Below are positions 36,295 to 45,630 of a stretch of DNA of 64,000 nucleotides, piece after piece. The notes under the pieces were generated by a model that saw only the letters and a list, made by a program, of their open reading frames with translations, was not told the origin of the DNA and searched no databases. Position numbers and translations under genes: made by a program. Positions within the stretch are counted from its first letter, which is position 1. Each line of letters starts with the position of its first letter. Source of the DNA: Sporomusa silvacetica DSM 10669 (lineage in GTDB: Bacteria > Bacillota > Negativicutes > Sporomusales > Sporomusaceae). The DNA lies in NCBI RefSeq assembly GCF_002257705.1, contig NZ_LSLK01000070.1, positions 1-64,000 on the forward strand. Direction: 5' to 3'.

Positions 36295-36825
36295 CTATAT
36301 CCCCTTACGCTTTACAGTCATCTCAAATTTGGTATAGTTAAATTTACTGTCTTGTTCTGCTTTAATGAGTACCGGTTCTGTTATTAACTTATCTTTTTCC
36401 AGACTATCAAGATAGTTAGCCAAATCAGGATAAGTCATGGCATTACCTTTTAGTAAGATGCCATTTTTGTCGCTGACAGCAAGTTCTGTGAGCCATATCT
36501 GCGACGGTGTAATCATGGCAAAATGGCTAATCACAGCATGCCAAGACTTCTGTTCTTTAGTAATTGCAACTAAGGTATTGTTCTTTTTATCAATGGCTTG
36601 CTGTTTATTAGCAGCCAGTTGCATATTGTCCTCAGTAGGACGCAACAGGCTATAGTGTTGACGTGCTGCCGCAAGATCCTTTTCCAGGGACCAAATAGTA
36701 TACCAATTATAGGCAAAAATACTGCCGTATAACACCAGCAGTATTATACCACATAGCAAAACAGTTTTTTTGAATAGCCATGTTGGCATTCGCTCTGATG
36801 GTGGCAGCAAATTAATAGTTATCAT
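36295..36825 (-). CDS. pilN: type IV pilus inner-membrane protein PilN
   Basis: A 176-residue protein beginning with the PilN motif MITINLLPPSER that binds PilM, followed by a membrane helix (VLLCGIILLVLYGSIFAYNW), a coiled coil and a ferredoxin-like fold. ATGA overlap with pilM. Confidence 0.9.
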   Translation of the reverse strand: MITINLLPPSERMPTWLFKKTVLLCGIILLVLYGSIFAYNWYTIWSLEKDLAAARQHYSLLRPTEDNMQLAANKQQAIDKKNNTLVAITKEQKSWHAVISHFAMITPSQIWLTELAVSDKNGILLKGNAMTYPDLANYLDSLEKDKLITEPVLIKAEQDSKFNYTKFEMTVKRKGI

Positions 36826-37913
36826 GGCTTACCTCCGCGCATAGCTAAGCCAATTGACAGAGCAAACTGCAAAGCCATATCTTGTAAATAGTGGGTATCA
36901 ATACCCGGCGATAGCGTTACGGCAGTTAGCGGATTATGCAGCAAAACCGCTACTCCGCCCAGCTTTGCCGCAATATGCTGTGGCAAATTAGTAAGTTTGG
37001 CTCCGCCCCCGGTAAGATAGAGCTTATCAAAGACTGCTTCTCTATTTTGAACCTGATAATATTCAACCGTTCGCCGCACTTCGCGAGCCAGTTCATCTAC
37101 CAACAAGTCAATTTGTTGGTAGATAAGTAGCTGTTCACCTTCAAAGTCAGAATTCTCACCAGTCTGACGCTGCTTCAAACGTTCAGCCTCAGCATAGTCA
37201 AGTCCAAGCGTTCGCATAATTACCTCAGTAAAACTGAGTCCGCCAATGGGAATAAACCGGCTAACGGCTGGCGAAGCTCCCTGAAACATCATTAACTGTG
37301 ATACATGACTGCCAATATCAATGATCATGGCATTGTCAGCATCCCTCAGTGGACGGTATATGGCCAAGGGTTCAATATCAATAGCAATCGGCATACAATC
37401 AGCCTGCTTTATAACGTTGACAAGGGTATTTACCAGTTCGTGCGGCGCGGCTACTAGCAGCACTTTTATCTCTAGTTCATTGTTGCCTGGTCCAACTACA
37501 GCAAAATCATAATAATAACTACCAGGCTCATAAGGAACATATTTCTCCATATCCCATTTTATGGCTTCTTTAATTTCGGCCTGATTCATTACCGGAAGCA
37601 TTACCTCCCTAACGAACACTAAGCGACCGCTGACTGCAACAACAACCTCGCGAGAGACAATGCCGCTATTGGTAAGCAATTGCCTGATAACCTCTGTTAG
37701 AGCTTTGGCATTAGTAATAAAGCCATCTTCCATAACGTTCTTAGGCAAATCAAGTACGCCTACTGCTCTAAGTACTTTTTGTCTATTACCAAATGAAACT
37801 TCCGCTGCTTTAACACAGCTTGAACCAATATCAATACCAACAGCACTTGCTGGTTGTTTGATTAACCAGTTACCCAGCTTGCTTGTAATAGTATTAAACC
37901 TATTTGGAATCAT
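36822..37913 (-). CDS. pilM: actin-like type IV pilus assembly protein PilM
   Basis: About 363 residues of the FtsA/PilM actin-like fold: SAVGIDIGSSCVKAAEVSFG (phosphate 1), AMIIDIGSHVSQLMMFQG (phosphate 2) and LYLTGGGAKLTNL (adenosine). It is the cytoplasmic ring of the platform and holds PilN. The ATG at 37913 lies inside the comFB end (14-base overlap), so translation is coupled. Confidence 0.92.
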   Translation of the reverse strand: MIPNRFNTITSKLGNWLIKQPASAVGIDIGSSCVKAAEVSFGNRQKVLRAVGVLDLPKNVMEDGFITNAKALTEVIRQLLTNSGIVSREVVVAVSGRLVFVREVMLPVMNQAEIKEAIKWDMEKYVPYEPGSYYYDFAVVGPGNNELEIKVLLVAAPHELVNTLVNVIKQADCMPIAIDIEPLAIYRPLRDADNAMIIDIGSHVSQLMMFQGASPAVSRFIPIGGLSFTEVIMRTLGLDYAEAERLKQRQTGENSDFEGEQLLIYQQIDLLVDELAREVRRTVEYYQVQNREAVFDKLYLTGGGAKLTNLPQHIAAKLGGVAVLLHNPLTAVTLSPGIDTHYLQDMALQFALSIGLAMRGGKP

Positions 37914-38172
37914 GATGTGGCTGACTAGACACAAGCTGAATCGCGTGGCTAATGGCTGTAACGACATCCACATTAAATTGTTGTTCCAGCGATTTTACTC
38001 TTGCAAAGGTTTCACCCTGGCTAGTCACAACATACCGTGGCGGCAAAATATTGAGAGCGATTGCGGCAATGTCATAACGGCATCTTTCACAAGTACAGAC
38101 ATTTCTATGGTTGTCCAGCACCTCAGCAAGCCGCTGAAAAACTAAATCTTCCATATAGTTTTTAACATGCAT
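37900..38172 (-). CDS. comFB: ComFB family protein
   Basis: A 90-residue protein with NVCTCERCRYDIAAIALNI and LPPRYVVTSQGE, the late-competence ComFB pattern including the CxxC pair. Cyanobacterial ComFB proteins have been reported to bind cyclic dinucleotides; if that holds here it could couple pilus assembly to a second messenger. Good ribosome binding site (GGGAGG). It lies between the minor pilins and pilM. Confidence 0.85.
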   Translation of the reverse strand: MHVKNYMEDLVFQRLAEVLDNHRNVCTCERCRYDIAAIALNILPPRYVVTSQGETFARVKSLEQQFNVDVVTAISHAIQLVSSQPHHDSK

Positions 38173-38184
38173 AACTATACCTCC

Positions 38185-38577
38185 CTAATGATAATTCCAG
38201 GAAACAATATTGATTTGGGAAACAACGGTAGCTTTTACTACAATTTGGCGGACCGCATTATTGACAACACCTTTTGCTTCTATAGTGGTTGGGGTACCTG
38301 CAATAATCGTTAAGCTATAGTTTCCGCTGCCTTCCTTATAGGGATTGACAGGCTTCCAGTTGGGATTTTTAGATAATTCGACAATAGATCGGCGTGCTCC
38401 TGCTTCCGCCAAGTACTGAGCAGCTATACCATCACGATAATTTGCCGCCATATTCACTTCGGTACTGCTCACACCAATAAAAGCACTACCCAAGACGCCT
38501 AAAAACAGCATCGCTACAAGGGCTACTATACTTGCTGACCCATTCCGATTTTTATATCTGCTCCAACCAAAATGCAC
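38185..38577 (-). CDS. PilX-like minor pilin / pilus accessory protein
   Basis: About 130 residues with an N-terminal membrane helix (NGSASIVALVAMLFLGVLGS) and the PilX-like region AANYRDGIAAQYLAEAGARR. There is no canonical prepilin peptidase motif (G-F/M-x-x-x-E); the site would be at NGSASIVAL with Val in place of Glu5, as in PilX/GspK-type initiators. GTG start with GGAGG 8 bases upstream; the preceding stop is within that site. Confidence 0.75.
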   Translation of the reverse strand: MHFGWSRYKNRNGSASIVALVAMLFLGVLGSAFIGVSSTEVNMAANYRDGIAAQYLAEAGARRSIVELSKNPNWKPVNPYKEGSGNYSLTIIAGTPTTIEAKGVVNNAVRQIVVKATVVSQINIVSWNYH

Positions 38578-38582
38578 TAGGT

Positions 38583-39143
38583 TCACCTCCGCGAAGTGTT
38601 AAATGCCAGGGCAGCTGCCTGCATGGTATAAGCAGTACCAGTCTGTTTGTCCCTAACAGTAAGCATAACAGTAACCAGTTTAATATATAGCAGTTTGCCA
38701 TCCTTATCCAACATAGCTACTTCTTGTACATCAAACCGTTTTTTATTGTCTGGATTTTCTACAACTATGATTGTTCCTTCTGCACCGCCAATACCATTTC
38801 CCGTAAGCGGGTCTTCTGCAGATCCATTCACACTTATACACAGAGCCTTGGTCTTAGGACTAACAGTAAACTTTATATCCCAGTCATTTCCATCCTTTAT
38901 CACAAGTGTATCGTCAGCATCAGCTAACGATACATTACTAGCATAACGCACATGCTGTGTAATTCGCTCAATTGCCAGTCGGGCAGTCTGCTGAATTTCA
39001 GCTTGCGAGCGGCCCAACTGCCAGGCTTTAACAGCAGTCGGCATCATAAGTGCAATGCCTGACACCAATATCACAATAATTGTCATTCCTGTAATCACTT
39101 CAACAAGCAGCATACCCCTTTGCTCAGACACATATCTCCTCAT
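38583..39143 (-). CDS. PilW/ComGF-like minor prepilin
   Basis: About 186 residues with a short leader and class III cleavage motif EQRGMLLVEVITGMTIIVIL (Glu5 kept), then a C-terminal domain with KTKALCISVNG. It would prime pilus assembly at the tip. Start at 39143 with GGAG 5 bases upstream. Confidence 0.82.
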   Translation of the reverse strand: MRRYVSEQRGMLLVEVITGMTIIVILVSGIALMMPTAVKAWQLGRSQAEIQQTARLAIERITQHVRYASNVSLADADDTLVIKDGNDWDIKFTVSPKTKALCISVNGSAEDPLTGNGIGGAEGTIIVVENPDNKKRFDVQEVAMLDKDGKLLYIKLVTVMLTVRDKQTGTAYTMQAAALAFNTSRR

Positions 39144-39153
39144 AAATACTCCA

Positions 39154-39576
39154 TTAGTTAGCAAACTGCGGCAATTCCCGCAGCACATAAGTAACCATGC
39201 TAATTTTTTGGGCACCTAACCATTCAACATTCACGGTTACTTTAATAATTCGCTGCTTCGCCGGATACTCTGGGTCAAGTGGACTAAGCTCAGCCTGAGT
39301 CGTTCTTGTATAAGTAGTCTTATTCATAGAAATAAATTCGGTCGCAGACTGATAGGGAAAACTTAGGCTATTCCAAAATAGTTCATCTTTTATCTTCATT
39401 TGTTCCATTTGTTCTTGAACTAAGCTGGCAGCAACCGTATAGTCCGCTGCATTGGCAGTGGCCTGCAACGACTGGATAAACATCCCAAGTATGGCTACCA
39501 ACGCTACTGTAATAACTACTATGGCTACTACCGCCTCTACCAGCAAAAAACCGCGTTGACCCTTGACTAAATTCAT
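39154..39576 (-). CDS. PilV/ComGD-like minor prepilin
   Basis: About 140 residues: leader MNLVKGQRG and cleavage motif GFLLVEAVVAIVVITVALV, then a small beta domain. Start at 39576 because GGGGAG lies 7 bases upstream; the longer frame from 39591 contains that site. Confidence 0.85.
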   Translation of the reverse strand: MNLVKGQRGFLLVEAVVAIVVITVALVAILGMFIQSLQATANAADYTVAASLVQEQMEQMKIKDELFWNSLSFPYQSATEFISMNKTTYTRTTQAELSPLDPEYPAKQRIIKVTVNVEWLGAQKISMVTYVLRELPQFAN

Positions 39577-39591
39577 AAAAATTCTCCCCAA

Positions 39592-40053
39592 CTAACCCCC
39601 ATTGCTGTCGGTAATTCGTACCCGTCCGGTTACAGGAGCCAACTTGATATACAGAGATTTACCCGTAACTTTACTCTGGAGTTCAATTGTTTGCTCGCCT
39701 ATAAACGGCATTCCATCCAGCCTAAATACAATATCGTCCGGATATCCCATCATCTTTACAGAATTGGGTAAATAAACCTTACGTATGGTTTGCGGGCCTG
39801 CAGTAAAATTGTAGCGTGGTTCAGTATCATTAATAAAGCGGAGTTTATATGCGGTATCGCTACCATTGATTGACATTTGTTGCATACCACGTATATCGGC
39901 AACTAACACCCGCGCCGCTCCGTCCAGTTCATTTTCTGCTACTGCCTGATTCATTTTAGGAATAGCCATAGCTGCCAATAGCCCAATAAGCGCCATAACG
40001 ATGATTAGCTCAATTAACATAGAACCACAGTTTTGTTTCTTACCGGCAGCCAT
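39592..40053 (-). CDS. GspH/FimT-like minor prepilin
   Basis: A 153-residue prepilin with leader MAAGKKQNCG and SMLIELIIVMALIGLLAAMA; residue 1 of the mature protein is Ser rather than Phe, Glu5 is kept. The region AARVLVADIRGMQQMSING is typical of FimT/GspH. One of four minor pilins in a row that together should form the priming complex. Confidence 0.87.
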   Translation of the reverse strand: MAAGKKQNCGSMLIELIIVMALIGLLAAMAIPKMNQAVAENELDGAARVLVADIRGMQQMSINGSDTAYKLRFINDTEPRYNFTAGPQTIRKVYLPNSVKMMGYPDDIVFRLDGMPFIGEQTIELQSKVTGKSLYIKLAPVTGRVRITDSNGG

Positions 40054-40075
40054 ATCCTAAAGCTTCCTCCCATCC

Positions 40076-40828
40076 CTACTTGGCAATTGTATGCAAATAC
40101 CACCAAACAATCTTACTTCCATATAATATACTAATAAAAGCTCCGATAGCAATAAACGGCCCAAAGGGTATAAAATCTTTGCGGCCTTTCACCTTGAAAA
40201 TAAGCAATAACGCGCCCCCGACGCCACCAATAATAAATGCTAACAACAGCGCAATGATTACTAGCTTTACTCCTAACCATAGGCCTAGCGCAGCAGCAAA
40301 TTTGATGTCACCGCCGCCCATACCACCCCTGGTAAGCACGGCGACAAGGAGCAGCAACCCACCACCGACCAGCGCAGCAATAAGCATATCAGCAATGTGG
40401 GGATAACCACTACCTAGATTTATGGCGACCCCAACTCCGGCAAACCATAGTAACACCTTGTCAAGGATAAGCTGGTGATCGTAGTCAATGAACGTAATGA
40501 CAATAAGAAACGCTGTAAATATAAGTATTGTAAGTAAGTCCGGACTCCAGCCAACAATCTGATAACACCATAGAAATAAAAGTCCGGTAATGAGTTCCAC
40601 GACGGCATAGCGTGATGAATAAGACTTGACACAGTAGCGGCATTTGCCGCGCAAGAGAAGATAGCTGAGGATAGGAATTAAATCCCGGGCTTTAAGCTTA
40701 GTATTGCAATTTAAACAGTGTGATGGCGGGGTCACGATTGATTGGTTTTGCGGCAGACGGTAAATGCATATAGTAAGAAAACTGCCGATTATAATGCCAA
40801 GTACTAGTATCATAAAATCAAACATCAT
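40076..40828 (-). CDS. pilD: prepilin peptidase / N-methyltransferase
   Basis: A 250-residue polytopic membrane protein with the Cys-pair zinc domain (CLNCNTKLKARDLIP ... CRYC), catalytic Asp residues in TFIDYDHQLILDKVLL and GGMGGGDIKFAAALGLWLG. It cleaves and methylates the prepilins encoded around it. The full-length form with the N-terminal cysteine domain implies both activities. Confidence 0.93.
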   Translation of the reverse strand: MMFDFMILVLGIIIGSFLTICIYRLPQNQSIVTPPSHCLNCNTKLKARDLIPILSYLLLRGKCRYCVKSYSSRYAVVELITGLLFLWCYQIVGWSPDLLTILIFTAFLIVITFIDYDHQLILDKVLLWFAGVGVAINLGSGYPHIADMLIAALVGGGLLLLVAVLTRGGMGGGDIKFAAALGLWLGVKLVIIALLLAFIIGGVGGALLLIFKVKGRKDFIPFGPFIAIGAFISILYGSKIVWWYLHTIAK

Positions 40829-40926
40829 AAACTCCTAACCAAGTATGATTTAACTCAATAAATTAGTGCTCCCAATGTGATAAATCAAAGCTTACTATAA
40901 ATAAATAGGAATTGACTACTATTTAT

Positions 40927-41304
40927 TTACCAAGCAGGAGTAGTAGTGTCTGCAAATATTTTTGTACCAGTTGCTATTTCAATATACGCTCGATAGGTAG
41001 GTGAAGTCCCCTCGTTATCAAGTTTGTATGTTAGACCCGAACTACCCTTATATGGACTAGGCACACTAGGTACTGCTACGATAAAATCAGGTGCTAATTT
41101 AAGCAATGTATCCGGATACTTACCCGCTTTAGCATAGTACATAGAGATAGCACTATCTAATGTTCTTAAATCGGCCTGTATCTTGGCCTTATTAGCTGAA
41201 TCAGCCGCAGAACCAAATTTTGGTACGGCAATTGCAGTGAGAATGCCAATTATAGCAATAACCACCATTAATTCAATCAATGTAAACCCTTTTTGACTCC
41301 TCAT
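40927..41304 (-). CDS. pilA: major type IV pilin (PilA/ComGC-like)
   Basis: A 125-residue prepilin: leader MRSQKG and GFTLIELMVVIAIIGILTAI, then a soluble domain with SMYYAKAGKYPDTLLKLAPD. The leader is very short. A purine-rich site (AAGGGGGGGAAG) lies about 25 bases before the ATG, too far to serve it, and the frame stays open through IIINIKNK, so the true start may be a non-standard codon just upstream. Confidence 0.88.
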   Translation of the reverse strand: MRSQKGFTLIELMVVIAIIGILTAIAVPKFGSAADSANKAKIQADLRTLDSAISMYYAKAGKYPDTLLKLAPDFIVAVPSVPSPYKGSSGLTYKLDNEGTSPTYRAYIEIATGTKIFADTTTPAW

Positions 41305-41346
41305 TTTGTTTTTGATGTTTATAATGATCTTCCCCCCCTTATACTG

Positions 41347-42570
41347 TTATACAATTTTGTTGAAATTAGTAAGAACATCAAACATCGGCAACATTACTGC
41401 AATCACGATAAACCCAATTATCACTCCCAAAACGCCAATCAAAATGGGCTCCAACATACTACTCAACCGATTAACCAGGTCTTCAACATCACTATCATAA
41501 AAATCGGCGATTTTCTCCAACATAGTATCCAATTCACCGGTTTCTTCGCCGATAGCTACCATTTGCACCACCATAGGAGGAAAAACATTGCTGGATCCTA
41601 ATGGTATTGCCAGACCCAGTCCTTCACGAATACTAATCTGAGCCGCAGTCAACGCTCTGGTCATACTGAGATTACCTGAAGTCTTTTTTACTACTTCAAT
41701 AGCGGTAATAATAGGCACCCCGCCCCGCACTAGTGTAGAAAGTGTACGACTAAAACGGGCGATGGCTACCTTACGCCATAATAAACCAAACACTGGTAAA
41801 ACAAACAACAGCTGATCTATAACAAGTCGACACTTAGGCTGCCGTTTTAATAATAGTAATCCATAGCTAACCACTGCTAAAATAGCAGCCAACCAAACAC
41901 CGTAATGAGTAATAAAACCGCTTAAATCTACTAGAATACGTGTCGAAAAAGGCACGTCAACCTTCATATTCTCAAACATCTTCATAAAAGTCGGCAAAAC
42001 AAAAGTCAAAATAAAGACAACCGCTAATAACGCCATACCGATAACCACTACCGGATAAACCATGGCAGATTTTATCCGTTCATTCAGCTTGTGCTCTTTT
42101 TCTAAGTGGGTTGCCAACCTGTTTAGCACCTTGTCAAGCACACCACCTACTTCCCCGGTTTCCACCATACTGATCATAATCTCGGGAAAAATATTCAAGT
42201 ACCTATTCATCGCCTGTGACAGCGTTTCGCCTTCCTGTATCTTCTTATAAATAACCTGCAAAGCAGCTTTGAGTTTGGGGTTGTAGGTTTGGTCAATTAA
42301 AATACTCAGGCAGGCTACCAACGATAATCCAGCATCCACCATGGTGGAAAACTGCCGGCAGAAAACAGCCAGCTCTTTTATACTTACCCGTTGCAGGCTT
42401 GTCAGCAACGTTTGGGTACAGATTACTGATTTTTGCAATTTAATCTGAGTTACGAAATAGCCTTTATCCTGAATATAGGCGGCTACTGCGGCTTCGCTTT
42501 CGGCCATGACATTGCCTGACAACAACTGACCATTGCGATTTTTTGCCCTATAGCTATATGTTTTTGCCAC
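41347..42570 (-). CDS. pilC: type IV pilus inner-membrane platform protein PilC
   Basis: A 407-residue GspF-family protein with two T2SSF domains: FCRQFSTMVDAGLSLVACLS (first) and ARFSRTLSTLVRGGVPI (second), each followed by hydrophobic segments. The tail ends LEPILIGVLGVIIGFIVIAV. It anchors the assembly and retraction motors. GTG start. Confidence 0.93.
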   Translation of the reverse strand: MAKTYSYRAKNRNGQLLSGNVMAESEAAVAAYIQDKGYFVTQIKLQKSVICTQTLLTSLQRVSIKELAVFCRQFSTMVDAGLSLVACLSILIDQTYNPKLKAALQVIYKKIQEGETLSQAMNRYLNIFPEIMISMVETGEVGGVLDKVLNRLATHLEKEHKLNERIKSAMVYPVVVIGMALLAVVFILTFVLPTFMKMFENMKVDVPFSTRILVDLSGFITHYGVWLAAILAVVSYGLLLLKRQPKCRLVIDQLLFVLPVFGLLWRKVAIARFSRTLSTLVRGGVPIITAIEVVKKTSGNLSMTRALTAAQISIREGLGLAIPLGSSNVFPPMVVQMVAIGEETGELDTMLEKIADFYDSDVEDLVNRLSSMLEPILIGVLGVIIGFIVIAVMLPMFDVLTNFNKIV

Positions 42571-42601
42571 CTAACCACACCTCGCTGTTTACTAAATTAG
42601 A

Positions 42602-43660
42602 TTAGCCGTTTACCAACCGGACAAATGTTTCCTGATCCATCGCCCGCGCCAGTGCTTCCTCATAAGTCACAATACCCTTCCAATATAAATCACGCAGTGA
42701 CATATCCATAGCCTGCATGCCAGTCTTAGCCCCTGTTTGGATAACCGATAGAAGCTGCTGGGTCTTGCCTTCGCGGATTATATTGCGCACCGCTGGCGTT
42801 GCCATTAGCACTTCCATAGCGGCTACCCGGCCTGAATCGTCGCGGCGCGGCAATAGCTGCTGCGCCACAATTCCCTGCAACGTAAGTGACAACTGAGTCC
42901 GGACTTGCTGCTGCTGGTAGGGTGGAAATACATCAATAATACGGTCAATGGTCTGCGCAGCATCACTAGTATGTAAGGTAGCAAATACCAAATGACCAGT
43001 TTCGGCAGCAGTTATGGCAATACCAATTGTCTCTGCATCGCGCATCTCGCCCACCAGAATCACATCTGGATCTTCCCTGAGGGCTGCCCTGAGCGCGTTG
43101 GCGAACGACTTGGTATCAGTGTTAATCTCGCGTTGATTAACAATACTTTTTTTATGCGTATGCAGATATTCAATAGGATCTTCCAGGGTAAGGATGTGAC
43201 AAGCCCGCTCAGTATTAATTAAATCAAGCATGGCTGCCAATGTAGTTGTTTTCCCGCTACCGGTAGGCCCAGTGACAAGCACCAGTCCTCGCGGCTTACG
43301 AGCCAATACTTTTACCACTTCCATATGCCCAAGCTGTTCTAATGTAGGTATCTGCTCAGCCACCACCCGGATAGCTATGGCACATGAACTACGCTGCCGA
43401 AAAGTATTAACACGAAAACGACTCAAACCCGCTATAGCATACGAAAAATCAAGCTCGCCAAGCTGCTGAAATTTTTCTTTCTGCTCAGTATTAGTAATTG
43501 CCATAACCATTGCTTCGGTATCTTTATCGTCAAGTACTGGATATTGAGTAGCAGTTAAAACTCCTCTGATACGAAAAATTGGAGAAACCCCGCTAGTAAG
43601 ATGAATATCAGAGGCTTGTGCTACTACGGCTTCTTGCAGCAAATTATCTATATTTAGCAT
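42602..43660 (-). CDS. pilT: pilus retraction ATPase PilT
   Basis: About 352 residues. Walker A GPTGSGKTTTLAAML (about 131-145), Walker B VILVGEMRD (about 200-208), and the PilT hallmark AVRNIIREGKTQQL near the C-terminus. It powers retraction and twitching. The start at 43660 gives the normal length; the frame runs into pilB for another 32 codons, which is overlap, not protein. Confidence 0.93.
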   Translation of the reverse strand: MLNIDNLLQEAVVAQASDIHLTSGVSPIFRIRGVLTATQYPVLDDKDTEAMVMAITNTEQKEKFQQLGELDFSYAIAGLSRFRVNTFRQRSSCAIAIRVVAEQIPTLEQLGHMEVVKVLARKPRGLVLVTGPTGSGKTTTLAAMLDLINTERACHILTLEDPIEYLHTHKKSIVNQREINTDTKSFANALRAALREDPDVILVGEMRDAETIGIAITAAETGHLVFATLHTSDAAQTIDRIIDVFPPYQQQQVRTQLSLTLQGIVAQQLLPRRDDSGRVAAMEVLMATPAVRNIIREGKTQQLLSVIQTGAKTGMQAMDMSLRDLYWKGIVTYEEALARAMDQETFVRLVNG

Positions 43661-43682
43661 AGGTTGTCCCCTCTTCCCCCTA

Positions 43683-45359
43683 TCATGTTCCGGCGTAGGC
43701 AACTCGCATAACCTCTGACACTGTTGTAAGTCCGTTATATGCCTTAGCAATACCATCCTCCCGCATTGATATCATACCTTCTTTCACAGCAAGCGTTGCT
43801 AACATGTCATTGGATACTTGTCGGTTAATGGCCTCACGTACTGCTGAGCTGACAGACATTACTTCATGGATGGCCATACGGCCAAGATAACCGGTATGAC
43901 TGCAACATGAGCAACCGGCACCCCGATATAAGACAATTTCACGCCCGGAATCACCTCCCAGAAACTGCCGCTCCAATGAACCAACCTCAGGCACATACTT
44001 TTGCTTGCACGCCGGGCATATCACCCGTACCAGCCGTTGAGCAACAATTCCGAGCACCGAAGAGGCGACCAGAAAGGGTTCAATACCCATATCAATTAGC
44101 CTGGTAATTGCCCCAGGTGCATCGTTGGTATGCAGTGTGCTAAATACCAAGTGGCCAGTAAGCGCCGCACGAATGGCAATATCGGCTGTCTCAGCATCCC
44201 GTATCTCACCGACCATCACTACATTAGGGTCCTGACGCAAAATAGAGCGCAAGCCATTGGCAAAATTCAGGCCAGCCCTATGATTTATCTGCACCTGATT
44301 GACACCGTCCAACCGATATTCAACTGGTTCTTCGACAGTGATAACATTTTTGCTTGGAGTACTAATTTCAGTCAGAGTTGAATATAAGGTTGTTGTTTTG
44401 CCCGATCCTGTAGGTCCCGTTACGAGAATCATACCATAGGATTGGGAATACAACTTCCGATACAGTGTTAAATTGTGGGAGGCAAACCCTAATCCCTTAA
44501 TATCACAAATAATCGAGTCTTTATCAAGTATCCGCAAAACAATTTTTTCACCAGTTATTGTTGGTAAGGTAGACACCCTAAGATCAATCTCCCGTCCAAA
44601 TTGCTGAACCTTTATCCGCCCATCCTGCGGCAGCCGTTTTTCGGCAATGTCCATTTCACTCATAATTTTAATCCGGGAAATAATGGCCGCATGGGCATGG
44701 CGTGGAAAAGTAACAACTTCTCGTAGCACACCATCAACTCTGAACCGGACTCTAAGTAACTTCTCCTGTGGTTCAATGTGAATATCGCTGGCACGTTCTT
44801 TAATGGCTTGACTGATGATGGAGTTAACAATACTTACTATTGGTGCATCATCTGTCAGTTGAACTTCAGCAGTACTGCCGGATTCATCTGCTTTCAGCTT
44901 GTTAACAGCCTTCTCAACTAAGTCCTGCACACCATACGACTGATTAATGGCCCTCATAATTTCACGTTCTGCGGCGATTACTGGTTCAACTTCGCAACCG
45001 GACGCCATCCGCACATCATCAATAGCAAAAAAGTTTGTGGGATCAGCCATGGCTAGTGTTAACTTACGCCCCTCTTTTTTGATAGGAATAACCTGGTATC
45101 GTTCAGCCAGGGAAAGAGGTATCGTTGCAGCAATTTCGTGCGAGACATCCATAGCCACCATATTAACATATGGCACACCGAGCTGGAATTCCAGTACTTC
45201 CATCATACTGGCTTCAGTAATATATCCTAAATTGATAAGTACCTTTTCCAGTCGTTCACCCGTCCTTTTTTGAACGCTTACTGCCTGCTCCAGTTGCTCC
45301 TGCCTGAGAAATTTAGCTTCAACTAGCAAGTCCCTCAAGTGTTTACGGTTATTTAACAT
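43683..45359 (-). CDS. pilB: pilus extension ATPase PilB
   Basis: About 558 residues: an N-terminal MshEN/GspE-N domain (LEKVLINLGYITEASMMEVL), Walker A GPTGSGKTTTLY (about 315-326), Asp box and Walker B VVMVGEIRD (about 380-388), and a tetracysteine zinc site (CPAC about 448, CSCC about 483). The MshEN domain can bind c-di-GMP in relatives. Start at 45359 with GGAG 8 bases upstream. First gene of the pilus operon, preceded by a leader with a terminator-like hairpin. Confidence 0.93.
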   Translation of the reverse strand: MLNNRKHLRDLLVEAKFLRQEQLEQAVSVQKRTGERLEKVLINLGYITEASMMEVLEFQLGVPYVNMVAMDVSHEIAATIPLSLAERYQVIPIKKEGRKLTLAMADPTNFFAIDDVRMASGCEVEPVIAAEREIMRAINQSYGVQDLVEKAVNKLKADESGSTAEVQLTDDAPIVSIVNSIISQAIKERASDIHIEPQEKLLRVRFRVDGVLREVVTFPRHAHAAIISRIKIMSEMDIAEKRLPQDGRIKVQQFGREIDLRVSTLPTITGEKIVLRILDKDSIICDIKGLGFASHNLTLYRKLYSQSYGMILVTGPTGSGKTTTLYSTLTEISTPSKNVITVEEPVEYRLDGVNQVQINHRAGLNFANGLRSILRQDPNVVMVGEIRDAETADIAIRAALTGHLVFSTLHTNDAPGAITRLIDMGIEPFLVASSVLGIVAQRLVRVICPACKQKYVPEVGSLERQFLGGDSGREIVLYRGAGCSCCSHTGYLGRMAIHEVMSVSSAVREAINRQVSNDMLATLAVKEGMISMREDGIAKAYNGLTTVSEVMRVAYAGT

Positions 45360-45392
45360 GCTATTGTCTCCACTCAAATATATCATCCAGTT

Positions 45393-45411
45393 AACCTTTC
45401 CATCTGGGAAA
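45393..45411 (-). repeat. partial copy C of the structured intergenic element
   Basis: On the minus strand CCAGATGGAAAGGTTAA follows directly after a terminator U-tract and runs into CTGGAT, 36 bases before the pilB ATG. It matches the 5' part of the elements at 47119-47221 and 50082-50165, with the hairpin's second arm (ACTTTCC) deleted. Confidence 0.6.
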
Positions 45412-45412
45412 A

Positions 45413-45465
45413 AAAGCAACCGGCATAGCAAAACATAACTTGTTTTGCAGATGGTCGGTTGCTTT
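45413..45465 (-). terminator. terminator / possible attenuator between aroE and pilB
   Basis: Outer arms AAAGCAACCG and CGGTTGCTTT with an inner perfect 8-bp stem GCAAAACA/TGTTTTGC, followed on the minus strand by a run of seven T. It is 166 bases after the aroE stop and about 54 bases before pilB. A second small hairpin (GGACTAT/ATAGTCC) lies just upstream at about 45475-45500. It could simply end aroE transcripts or be an attenuator for pilB; no known riboswitch class was recognised. Confidence 0.8.
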
Positions 45466-45630
45466 ACTTACTCTGCCTGGACTATGGGCCTTACTATAGT
45501 CCCAAGCTTCATTGCCACATATATTTACCAGTTTTTACAATTAATGTTTTATACTGACTATATTCGCATTACAAACAAAAATTCCTGCTGTAATACGCAG
45601 ATTTTTTAATAAAATTCAAATAAATTTTTA

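Noticed and set aside
45466..45560. GEMM (c-di-GMP) riboswitch before pilB
   Set aside because: The GGCAAAC...GACGCAAAGCC core was looked for and is not present on either strand.
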